Shown here one piece after another: positions 56,112-64,000 of a DNA stretch of 64,000 nucleotides. The notes beneath the pieces are model-generated. The model saw only the letters and a program-made list of their open reading frames with translations, searched no databases and had not been told where the DNA came from. The stretch spans positions 1 through 64,000 of the forward strand of contig RPFO01000370.1 of assembly GCA_009746045.1 (NCBI GenBank), read 5' to 3'. The stretch comes from Mesostigma viride. Lineage: Eukaryota > Streptophyta > Mesostigmatophyceae > Mesostigmatales > Mesostigmataceae. The position numbers and the translations under genes are program-made. Within the stretch, counting starts at the first letter, position 1. Each line of letters starts with the position of its first letter.

Positions 56112-56195
56112 AAGTTAATATATATTGATCGAACCGGTATTTTACGCGGGGGCCCAAACACAGCCATTTTCGATGAGTGTGGTGGGGTATTGCTA

Positions 56196-56559
56196 TTAGG
56201 GCTCTTAGCACCAGATAGGAGGGTGGTCATGGGGTGGCAGGGTCTGAAGTGTCCCACCCGTAAGACTCTCTTTGCGTCATTAAAGATTGAGGTCAGAAGG
56301 GTCCTCCTTTATTGATGGCTTGTTCTTTGTCAATAAAACGTGTGGTCATTTTTTCTGACAATGGTCTTCCTAACACAGGCACCCAACCAGTGGGGATGTT
56401 GTATCCAACACGGAAGAGCTATGGGCGCTTTTATAAATGCATCTCTTTCAGTGTCCTGGTTGTCCCTGTAGGGAACCTTGCTTATCAGTAGTGGTTGGCA
56501 TATGAGTGGGTTGTGGGAAGAGTCTTCCCCTCACTCCCCAAAAGAAAAGTAATAATGGG
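56196..56559 (+). other. E3 3' UTR remainder and polypurine tract
   Basis: No ORF. It ends CCAAAAGAAAAGTAATAATGGG directly against the 3' LTR, a typical polypurine tract. Confidence 0.7.
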
Positions 56560-57079
56560 AGTTATTCTAGGACTTCAGGCCTAGACTATCAGTACACGTG
56601 GCGTTGTCCCCGTCTCCCAAGTGGGATACGGACATGGACGGTGGTGTAGTACACTGGACATATCTCTACTAGGGTTTAGATCCGCACGTGCCATATTGGG
56701 CACGTGGGTGCTAGATATTAGCACTGAGATATGTAGGGCACACGCACGTGGGTATTCACGTGGTAGGGTTTATGAGCTGTGATGCAGACCACAAGGTGGT
56801 TGCAGTGCTAGTCCTGTACGGAGGTCCTAGGGGAGGTCCAGGACCATCCACGTAGTGCTGTTAGGCAGACGGTGCCTGTGAGCATCGTATCAGTCCTAGC
56901 TGGAGTGGATCTAGCTGGACGGAGCCAGCACCTCATTGGTTAGCACTAGTACAGGATAGCTAGGTTACCCTAACCTACGTGCCCATGCAATCCAGCTTGG
57001 CAAGCTTGCATGGATTGATATATGCCAGCCATTGCATAATCAAACACACGTTCGCATCCATTGCACGAGTGCTATAACT
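56560..57079 (+). repeat. E3 3' LTR, intact
   Basis: 520 bp, matching 40739-40772 joined to 42567-43052 with a few small differences. Confidence 0.93.
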
Positions 57080-57084
57080 ACGAC

Positions 57085-58379
57085 GCCAGTGACCTTCCTT
57101 GCCACACACAAAACATGCTCCACCCTTCTTCCCAGACCCAGCCCCACCCTTGCCAGGCTTCCCCTGGCCTCCCTGAGGCTGCCCACCCTGCTTGCCCTGG
57201 TTGCCTTGAGCTTGGCCCTTGCCTTGCCCTTGGCCACCCTTACCCTGCTGACCACCAGCTTGCTGGCCCCCAACCCCTCCTTGGGGACCTGCACCCTTGC
57301 CACCCTGAGCCCCTTGCCTCTGGCGCCTGAAGCGCTTACGCTTGTTGGGCCTTGCCCCATCACGGGCTGGGTACCCGGGGACATCACCTTGGCCCTGCAC
57401 AGCGGAGGTGGCATTGCTGCCATGGGACTGGATAGCCTTGCAGGCAGGTTCTGGCTTCCTTATGCTGAGGATTACAAGCTCCAGAGCACGCAAGGAGCCA
57501 TCAGTCTGGTTAAGAAACATGCGGGCACCGTTTCTCCCATCCACACTCAAACCCATACGGTCCAGGAAATAGTCTGCCAAGGCCCTATCTGTGACCAGGA
57601 AGCCATACTTGGCCCCCTTGTCCCTGATACGGTTGAGCCTAGCCCATTCCTCTGCCACAGGGCCCACTATCTCAAAGGTGTCATACTGATGCTTGTAGTA
57701 GTTGGTGAGGTTGAGAACCTTGTCAGAGAACTCCTCCCTCAACCCATCCAGGAACTGTGCCCAGGTTAGCTTATCCTTGACAGCAGTCCTAGCCTTCTCC
57801 CTGACACGCTCTGACGAGTCCCTGTTGCACGTGGACGAGTGAAACACTTGCACTAGGTTGACAGTGGGGTCCACGGAGAACACAACAAGCTCCATGTCCT
57901 CTAGCCACTTGTCCAAAGCTTCCTGTGCTAGTGGTGGGTTAAGAGGCTTTTGTCCATTCATAACAGTGACAGCACTCATGTGAGGTCTCGACCCTGGCAG
58001 CGCCTTGACTGCATGGCTCCACCACAGCGGGTGTCACAACAACAGCACCACTTGGTCCAGCAGGCACAGGGGAGAGCATATCCACATGAGGCCTCTTACC
58101 ATTGCCGTCAGCAGAGGGGTCCCTCTTACGCTTCTCCACGGCAGGTTGCCCATTCGCCACCGTTATTGCATCAGATGCCCCCAGCGCCCGCGCCTTGCGC
58201 GCCTCCTCCACCGAGTCTTCGTGTCGCCTCTTGCTCCCTGGTCGCTTTCCCCCATCGCCGTCGCTGGCTGGGATCGCCTCTCCCACCAGCGTCTCCTTGC
58301 CCTTCCCAGGCTCCTGGCTCTCTCCAGCCGGTGCCCCCTCCTCGCCCTTGTCGCCGTCGCCCGGTTTGCCACGAGGCAT
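57085..58379 (-). CDS. E2 Gag, up to the split zinc knuckle
   Basis: It opens MPRGKPGDGDKGEEGAPAG with a charged N-terminus. After a shift near 57990 comes the Gag core (PPLAQEALDKWLEDMELVVF, WAQFLDGLREEFSDKVLNL), then a Gly/Gln/Lys-rich linker and CFVCGKEGHWRR. The knuckle's last cysteine is missing here. It is found at 40738 downward, where the reading continues EC PDRKAKPAGAGG across the 5-bp duplication. E3 thus inserted inside the knuckle codons. Confidence 0.88.
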
Positions 58380-58432
58380 TATATACAAGTGGGGACACAA
58401 CAATAAAGGCGAAGGAAAAAGGAAGAACTGAC

Positions 58433-59642
58433 TCAAGCACTGGCGTCGCTGGGGGATGCCGTGGGCACCGTCCCAGCTACTGACTCAGCACCTGCTTGGT
58501 TCGCTGCCTCCAGCTCTCGCTCTTGAGCAGTGGCTGCGATGGGCGTCTCTGGCCGCTCCTCGTCGCTGCCAGCGGCGTCCTCCCCGTCGGCGTAGGGTCC
58601 AAACACTCTGCTAACGGGTCGCCCGTCTGCAGACTTCTCCACTGGGATCCGGGGCTCGCTCCCACTCGAGCGGTCCCATGCACTCAATGTTTCTCACCCA
58701 CCGCGTTCCACCACCCCGCTTGTCGTTGCAAGCCCCACGACCTCCGTAGTCGTGTTCGGGCTCTTGCGGGACGTGCAGCTCAGCACGACGTCGTGCAGCG
58801 TACCCTTCTGTGGTACCGTCGCCTTGATCTATCTGCTGAGATGAACGTTCGATGATCCCCTCTGGCTGATCAACGAATTGGTAATGGAAGTCTTCTGGCG
58901 TTACCTCCCGACCCGTGATGACCTCGACCACTGGATCGTGTGCGTCTGGTTCCGCCGCCCGCGGTGTGTCGAGTGTTGACCAAATCCCAAATGGTCGTGT
59001 GGTTATCACCCACCGGTCTGCGTTACCCCGTGACTCCTGCAAAAGAATGTTCACGAGGTGTTCGCACGTTTGTGAAACCACCTCCGCCGACGACCAGGGG
59101 TTGTCGACTTCGCGCGCCTGCGCTTGCCTGATCACGTCCGGGACTTCAACTCCCGCGCCCAGCACAGACGTTGCCACCTGATGGTTGAACAGTCGCGCTG
59201 CTCCCAGTCCAATGGCCACAATCTGGCCCAGTGCCTCCCGCGCCAAATCCAGCTGCGACACGGTCACGTGCCCGCCCTGGTGAGCCACCTCCAGACCGTA
59301 AATGGTCGAGGACAGCTCGTCCCGTATTGACACAAACTTTTCGACGGCCTCTCGCGACAATTCGCCGGGAGCTGTCGAAGCCTCAATCTGCATCACAATG
59401 GGGTCGCTCGCCGCCGGCCCTGCTGCAGTTCCGCAAACTGCTACCCAACCTTTCTTCGCCAGCCCCCTTGCCAGGTACGCCGCCTGGACGAAGGTTGATG
59501 CGGTGCTCGGATGAGCGTAGGGATGAAAAGGTCGTGATCGCTCCGGGGCTTCTACCCGAAGCTGCGGCTGCGAGCTCTGGCTTTGCGAAGGCTCAATGGC
59601 CTGTTCCCTCGGCACGTTGGACATGAAGAAGTAAGGAGACAA
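58433..59642 (-). CDS. E2 leader ORF upstream of gag, about 400 aa
   Basis: 343 codons are open from 59642 (low-complexity start, then YAHPSTASTFVQAAYLARGL and a helical middle, e.g. LDLAREALGQIVAIGLGAAR). After one frame change near 58680 they continue as VSRVFGPYADGEDAAGSDEE to a stop at 58433. This is a substantial protein-coding ORF between the LTR and gag. It has no Gag, protease or envelope hallmark that I can see and no membrane segment. Function unknown. Confidence 0.6.
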
Positions 59643-59649
59643 TAATACG

Positions 59650-60292
59650 AGTTAGAAAGAGCTCCCAACGTATGTGAGCTCTTGATCTTTCACAGCGCGT
59701 CTTAGCCAATGTTGCAAGGCAGCAACCTTAAATCTGTTCACCAGGCCACGACCACAATGGGCACTTCCACGACCAAGGTGGCACCCACGGTTCGTGCTTT
59801 CCGAGATAGCTGGTCATCCCCCATGACCAAGCTATATCCTTGCGTTGTTCCTCGTTCCCATCGGTGTGACGAGGCACGTGCAGGCATGCAAGCAAATCCT
59901 CAACGTCCACTGGCATCAGTGCAGAGCCAGGACGAACTGGATTTGCCTAGACTCTGCAACCTAGGAAGTACAGGACCTGTCACAAGCCTGCAAGGCCTAG
60001 TATCCTTGCAGACCTGTGCTAGCTCCAGTATTCCACCAGTCACAGGCTGCTGCTCCTCTGATCTACGTGGACCACAGTCACGTGATAACCAGGCTAAGCC
60101 TGTGCAGGCACGGCCTGCCACGTGTCCTGTCCACTATACCAGAGGACTGCACCCTAGTCGGCCACGGATGGCTAGGACTTCGGGACTTGATATCTTTCTC
60201 GTCCCTTGTCTGTTTCAGGCGGTCAGCACGGCGTTGGAAAGGTCTTTCCAAACTGCATCCACTTAGCATATTGGTTGCCCAAAATGCTAACT
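59650..60292 (-). repeat. E2 5' LTR
   Basis: 643 bp, nearly identical to 33986-34628. Followed on the minus strand by CGTATTATTGTCTCC. Confidence 0.94.
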
Positions 60293-60326
60293 GCTCAGCA
60301 AACCGCTCAGCAGCAGCACGCGCCAT
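60293..60326 (-). CDS. E4 Gag, N-terminal piece
   Basis: Encodes MARAAAERFAE up to the E2 insertion point. The frame continues at 33985. Confidence 0.8.
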
Positions 60327-60429
60327 TGTGACACCAGGTTGAAGTAAAACACAATAGCCAAAGGCTTGCACTCAGGTGTGGCTAAGGAAATACCGCGCCC
60401 CCAGCAAAGGTAGATAGTTTAACCTCTAA

Positions 60430-60765
60430 CTAAGTAGGGCGGCCTTGCTCACCACTGTGTTGCTGTACCAAGGCTTTAATCTGGTGATAAAATGCAAAAA
60501 AGCCACCAAACCAAATTTCTGGGTTGTCCCTTAGGCTCTCATACAGTTCAGACAGCCACCTATAGGCTTGCTCTATGCCAACAGAAAAGCTGTGTCTCCT
60601 CCCCTGAAATTCGAAACTGACTTGGACCTTATAAGCTTGAGCTTCTGATGCCTCTGGAGTCTCAGGTGCAGTAGGTACAGTGCTCCCGGACATAAATTTC
60701 CCCAAGGCTGAAAACAAGGCTCTGGCTTCCAAAAGTCGTTTTTTCCAGGAGGTAAAGGTAGCCAA
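60430..60765 (-). CDS. E4 leader ORF, 111 aa, unknown
   Basis: This intact ORF between the primer-binding site and gag starts MATFTSWKKRLLEARALF. Later it has SFEFQGRRHSFSVGIEQAYR and an aromatic segment FGGFFAFYHQ. No domain is recognised. It is placed like the extra ORFs upstream of gag in E1, E2 and E3, but has no visible sequence similarity to them. Confidence 0.5.
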   Translation of the reverse strand: MATFTSWKKRLLEARALFSALGKFMSGSTVPTAPETPEASEAQAYKVQVSFEFQGRRHSFSVGIEQAYRWLSELYESLRDNPEIWFGGFFAFYHQIKALVQQHSGEQGRPT

Positions 60766-60865
60766 AGGTATATGAATAAATTCCGGACCTTAAAACGTGT
60801 AAAATCACGTCTATTTAGGTAGCCAATTGGTCAGAAATGTTGCCTGAACTTCTAACCCGATACCA

Positions 60866-61483
60866 TGTCAAATTTCCTACCATCCAGGGTATTGGAGGAA
60901 TTCTTTCGTCCCAGCCTTTCTTGGCAATCACAAATGGAAGCACAAATATTAATCCCACTCGTTTATTGCATATAAAACCTTCCTAGCGCCATAGCTATGT
61001 GGCTGGCTAGGTGGCAAGACATTGGATAGATTTTTAGGGAGCAGAGACATGCAATTTACATGGAAAAGCAGCCACTTTGCGCAAGGCAAAGTTAATGCAA
61101 TATCCGCCGTCAGATTCGACTCAGGTGGCGGCTGGACAATGCTAGACATCGGATGCTACATCATGCATCATACATGTGGGCGTGGCCCAAGCAAGGTACT
61201 TCCTAGGTATTCTTAGGTTCTTTCCCTCGAGCTCAACCTACAGATCCTTTATGCATCAACGCATGAGTATGTGTGGGCCTGGCGCGGCGCCGACGGTCAG
61301 AATAAATTGCACCGCGGCCTAGGCACAAATTCGAAACATTACGAATTGTTCAGAAATTCCTACGCAAAGTATCTCAGCCAGATTTACCAAAAGCCAGGAC
61401 TATAAACGGACAATATAAAAGATATTCCGGCCATAGGAGAAATTTGTACTGAGTACCTGGACAAAAGTATCGAACCCTTGACA
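60866..61483 (-). repeat. E4 5' LTR, intact
   Basis: 618 bp, matching 24490-24967 and then 32784-32923. It starts and ends with the TGTCAA inverted repeat. Confidence 0.92.
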
Positions 61484-61488
61484 CCCAT

Positions 61489-62798
61489 GCGATTGCTGCA
61501 AACAAAATCGCCCACGACACTGTCGCCGCCAAGAACGCTGCTAACAAGCGATCCAAGACTTCGGAAGCAATTCCGATAGCGGCTGAAACCTCCTTGCCGG
61601 ACCCCATTTCTTCCTCATTCTACATGCCAGACCAGCGTTTGAGCCTGGACGACATCGCTGTCTTCCTCGGCTTCAGCGACGCCGAAGTGCTAAGCGTGCT
61701 GAAGCTACGCAACCAACACGACGCCCCGATTCGCAACCCGCACAGCGGCCGAGTTGAGGACGCTCCTTCTGATGAGTGGCCTCGTTGGTCTGTTGAACTC
61801 GTGCAGCTGCCCTGAACTCGTCGAGCGGCCGGCGACGGCCATCGCCAGGCCAGCCCCCGCGACCGATGTTACCGTGCAGCTGCAGAACCTCGCACAGTCT
61901 TTTACGACCGTGCAGGGCGACCTTATAAGGTCCTGACGGAGGCGTCTGCAGCTGCGACGGCACAATTCCTGGAGCTGAAGAAAGCCATGGCAGCCCCCGC
62001 CAAAACTACCACGTTTGCCGACGTCACCGGCAAGCAGTTGACCACCATCCATTGTTCAACAGGCGGCCAAGTCTGCCGCTACCGCTGCGGTCACCCAGAA
62101 TGCAGTGAAGCAACGCCATATGGTAAACGCAATATGGTAATCAAAGGCTTACAGACAGGTGCGGCAGCACATGAGACAGCACACTCACTTGCCGAGGAGC
62201 TGCGCGGCCCAGCGTTTCTGGGGAAGCTGCAGATCCAGAACCGTGTTAGTATTGAACGAGCCATTCGGCTGCCAGGCCCTCTGGGCTTGGTCGTCGTCAC
62301 CATGGCCTCCATGCACAACAAACGCCTGACGTGCTGGGAGCATGCACGTCGTCTACTCCAGCCTAATGACTTCAGCATCGACGAGGACTACACGCCGGCT
62401 CAACTGAAGGAGAGGAGCGCGGTGTGGAACAGCCCCCGCGTCCGGGAGGCGAGGGAGCAACAGGCAGTGACCGGGTAATTAAGCGCGTTAAGATGCATCT
62501 GCTTCAGGATGGCTCCTTTGCCGCATTCTTCAATGGTGTTCATATTACTGGTGTTCAGATTAACACCCCCGGCCGGAGCAGAGTCTCGTCAGGTGTCTAG
62601 CAAGAAGGGTGCTGCCTCTGGTGGTGCCAGTAGGTAGACAACCTTCCTCGTCGGCTCGCGGCTCAACAGGCTTCGGGGACGGCCTCTAAACAGTCCCGTT
62701 CCACTACCATGCCTCGACCTAGCCGTCGGGTGATAGCCATGGTGCATGGTGCCCGTATTTCGGGCTACAACCTCATCTGTCAACTGTCAGATTCGTAA
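61489..62798 (+). pseudogene. L1-like LINE ORF1 protein, main part
   Basis: Continues from 24489 after E4: IAANKIAHDTVAAKNAANKR, then LSLDDIAVFLGFSDAEVL, a helical stretch (FLELKKAMAAPAKTTTFADV, QQAAKSAATAAVTQNAVK), an RRM-like region (NMVIKGLQTGAAAHETAHSL ... RAIRLPGPLGLVVVTMA) and a C-terminal domain (IDEDYTPAQLKERSAVWN, VKMHLLQDGSFAAFFNGV). This order, with the D-[FY]-[ST]-P-x-x-R/KER pattern, is that of the L1 ORF1p (Transposase_22) family: coiled coil, RRM, CTD. It is spread over three or more frames and ends near TAA 62796. No ORF2 follows before E5 begins. Confidence 0.7.
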
Positions 62799-62814
62799 AA
62801 CCCAACGCGTGCTA

Positions 62815-63489
62815 GATTACCATTTGCACAGCAACTCGTCAGCAGAGCTTGTGAGCTCCTGGTCTTGCTGGCTGGAATGACCCGAGGCTGCTGGCTAGCA
62901 ACCTTTATCCTCACACCAGGCCTACGACCCTCAATAGGCTCGCCACTCGTCGTGACGACCACGGTTCGTGTGTGAAGACGCTCGTTGCCTCGTTGAGCCT
63001 CGAGCTCTATGCAACCTCGTTCCATACTTGTTCCTCGGTTATGAGCAACGCTGTGCAACGCTACTTTGCCAGAGCCTCGTATCGCTGCCCTGCATCCTCG
63101 TTGCAGGCAGTATACAGGAATCTCTGGCTATCCTGTGTCTAGGACAGCACAAGACCTGCATGCCACAGTTCTGCATGGACTTATACATCCTTGCAGACCT
63201 GCTGGCTGGCTACTGGCTTCTACTAGCCACAGGACCGTTGCGTCCTCAGTACACTGTGTCCCAGTCACGTGATGGTTCAGCTAGGCTAAGCCTGTGCAGG
63301 CACTGCCTGCCACGTGTCCTGTCCACTATGCCCTGCTGAGAGAGCACCGCCCCCGCCCGCCGGTCGGCAGTACTTCGGGACCTGATATCTCTCTAGTCCC
63401 TCGTCTGTTCTAGGCGGTTGACACGGCGTTGGAAAGGTCTCCTCAACCTGCATCCAACTATAGCACATTGGTGCCCCAATATGCTAACT
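62815..63489 (-). repeat. E5: LTR of a further Copia-like element
   Basis: Diverged homologue of the E2 LTR, sharing GTGAGCTC, CACGGTTCGTG, AAGCCTGTGCAGGCAC, GCCTGCCACGTGTCCTGTCC and GGCGTTGGAAAGGTCT. It ends AATATGCTAACT at 63489, followed by CCAACCCTTTCTTGTTTTGG, the complement of a polypurine tract, so it is the 3' LTR of a minus-strand element. The outer boundary is approximate (62812-62830), and no duplication can be checked because the other end is outside the window. Confidence 0.75.
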
Positions 63490-64000
63490 CCAACCCTTTC
63501 TTGTTTTGGAGCTTGGACCAGCCTGAGAACCTATCAGCCACTGTCCCCACAAGCCTTCAGACATCTGATCCCTCCCAGAGACCAGACCTGCCTTTTCTTT
63601 TGGAACTGAGGTGCCTCCAAATATTAGCTAGGCCTGCTCATTGGTTCATGCAAAGGTTGCCCTCTGACCCACCACATGACATCCCAACCCTTTCTTTGGG
63701 AACCTGGTGTACATTAAAGTTAGGTCTTCATGCAATTAGTCAGAGGAGTTTGGATAGTAGTAGAGGAGTCCATGAACGTACTATTGTGAGTTCCTGGTCA
63801 TCCAGTTATCACAGGCGCCCGTTCATATGGCGCCCGCCACGGAGCCTCCTTTATCTTTTAAATCCTTCCAAAGACTAAGAGAGCCCTGACAAATGTTAGC
63901 CAACACATGGGGAGCCCATGTCCTCACTGAGGGATAAACTCAGGATTCGCACATGCCAGGCTGAGGTCAGCTGCATGCATGGGGAATCGAACCCGGCACC
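63490..64000 (-). other. E5 3' UTR, cut by window edge
   Basis: Contains the paired GGCGCCCG words (63815-63822 and 63830-63837) and the sense-strand B-box-like GGTTCGATTCC (63983-63993). It aligns with the E2 3' UTR (e.g. GGGAGCCCATGTC at about 63910 and 35070). Pol would lie beyond the window. Confidence 0.7.

Larger units (their letters stand above)
49387..56193. mobile_element. Z: DNA transposon with 39-bp perfect inverted repeats
   Basis: 49387-49425 is the exact reverse complement of 56155-56193; the outer end begins GCAATACCCCACCACACTC. TA flanks both sides (49385-49386 and 56194-56195). Similarity continues inward more weakly (ACCGGTTC in both). It lies between the E3 pol stop and the E3 3' UTR. 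Of 6.8 kb, about 1.6 kb is a nested LINE. I see no recognisable transposase, so it may be non-autonomous or too diverged. TA duplication and long perfect repeats fit Tc1/mariner-like or related cut-and-paste elements, but the superfamily is unproven. Confidence 0.8.
40739..57079 (+). mobile_element. E3: Copia-like LTR retrotransposon inside E2 gag
   Basis: Target duplication ACGAC at 40734-40738 and 57080-57084. LTR termini are AGTTAT...ATAACT. The 3' LTR is 56560-57079 (520 bp). The 5' LTR is 40739-40772 plus 42567-43052 (520 bp without Y). The element lies on the strand opposite its host E2. Order: 5' LTR, leader ORF, gag with poly-Q, integrase, retropepsin-like domain, RT, RNase H, then transposon Z, residual 3' UTR and polypurine tract AAAAGAAAAGTAATAATGGG. 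Pol has several one-base shifts. Confidence 0.93.
33986..60292 (-). mobile_element. E2: Copia-like LTR retrotransposon with three layers inside
   Basis: Target duplication GCTCA at 33981-33985 and 60293-60297. LTRs are 33986-34628 and 59650-60292, each 643 bp, ending AGTTAG...CTAACT. By eye only two substitutions separate them. Without nested elements E2 is about 8.5 kb. Order: 5' LTR, leader ORF (59642-58433), gag (58379-57085, resuming at 40738), pol (40625-35641), 3' UTR, polypurine tract AAAAGAAGAAAGGGTTGG. It sits in E4's gag. E3 splits its zinc knuckle and X splits its pol at the start of RT. Confidence 0.93.
24490..61483 (-). mobile_element. E4: gag-only LTR retrotransposon carrying nested elements
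   Basis: LTR termini are TGTCAA...TTGACA. The target duplication CCCAT is present at 24485-24489 and 61484-61488. The 5' LTR is 60866-61483 (618 bp). The 3' LTR is 24490-24967 plus 32784-32923, split by E1. By eye the LTRs differ at about four positions. The primer-binding site directly after the 5' LTR reads TGGTATCGGGTT on the minus strand, like an initiator-Met-type site. The polypurine tract AAAGGGGGTG precedes the 3' LTR. The internal region, without nested elements, is only about 1.6 kb and has no integrase or RT. It is therefore a non-autonomous TR-GAG-type element dependent on another element's pol. Confidence 0.9.

Noticed and set aside
57032-57769. 245-codon plus-strand ORF
   Set aside because: Antisense of E2 Gag, which has a clear Gag core and zinc knuckle on the minus strand.

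Overview
The window reads as nuclear DNA of a eukaryote, probably an alga or another protist; I cannot name the species. Support: GT-AG introns in a long multi-exon gene, LTR and LINE retrotransposons, a hAT remnant, kilobase satellites and no operon-like gene packing.

Layout. 1-3.5 kb holds the edge of a minus-strand exon, a cluster of 22-bp palindromes, two fragments of a LINE family with a cysteine/histidine motif and a nuclease-like C-terminus, and a tRNA-like promoter. 4.2-7.7 kb holds two related satellites of opposite strand bias: a 29/30-bp G-rich array, then a C-rich array. 7.7-8.2 kb is a 108-bp tandem repeat whose units each carry the palindrome. 8.26-16.75 kb is a plus-strand gene of about nine exons encoding an unrecognised protein (SR-like N-terminus, charged coiled coils, acidic/lysine-rich tail); several of its introns contain the palindrome. 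17-24.4 kb is sparse: a tentative small gene, a degenerate RT-bearing LINE and a hAT BED-finger remnant.

From 24.4 kb to the end the window is a nest of transposons that can be resolved by target-site duplications (TSDs). An L1-like LINE ORF1 (24436-24489, resuming at 61489) is split by E4, a gag-only LTR element (24490-61483, TSD CCCAT). E4's 3' LTR is split by Copia-type E1 (24968-32778, TSD TTACG). E4's gag is split by Copia-type E2 (33986-60292, TSD GCTCA). E2's pol carries insert X (37058-38501), and its gag zinc knuckle is split by Copia-type E3 (40739-57079, TSD ACGAC). E3's 5' LTR holds the inverted-repeat element Y (40773-42560). The E3 3' region holds DNA transposon Z (49387-56193, perfect 39-bp inverted repeats, TA TSD), and Z contains a LINE copy (54507-56111, 15-bp TSD). 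A further Copia-type LTR (E5) begins near 62.8 kb and runs off the window.

E1, E2 and E3 form an unusual Copia-like group. Their LTRs end AGTT...AACT instead of TG...CA. They carry an extra ORF upstream of gag. A retropepsin-like domain lies between integrase and reverse transcriptase, with DTN or DTQ in place of DTG. The RT active-site box is HGDD.

Many reading frames are broken by single-base shifts at homopolymers. Most shifts I checked go in the direction expected of a missing base, so assembly undercalls should be excluded before calling these genes dead.
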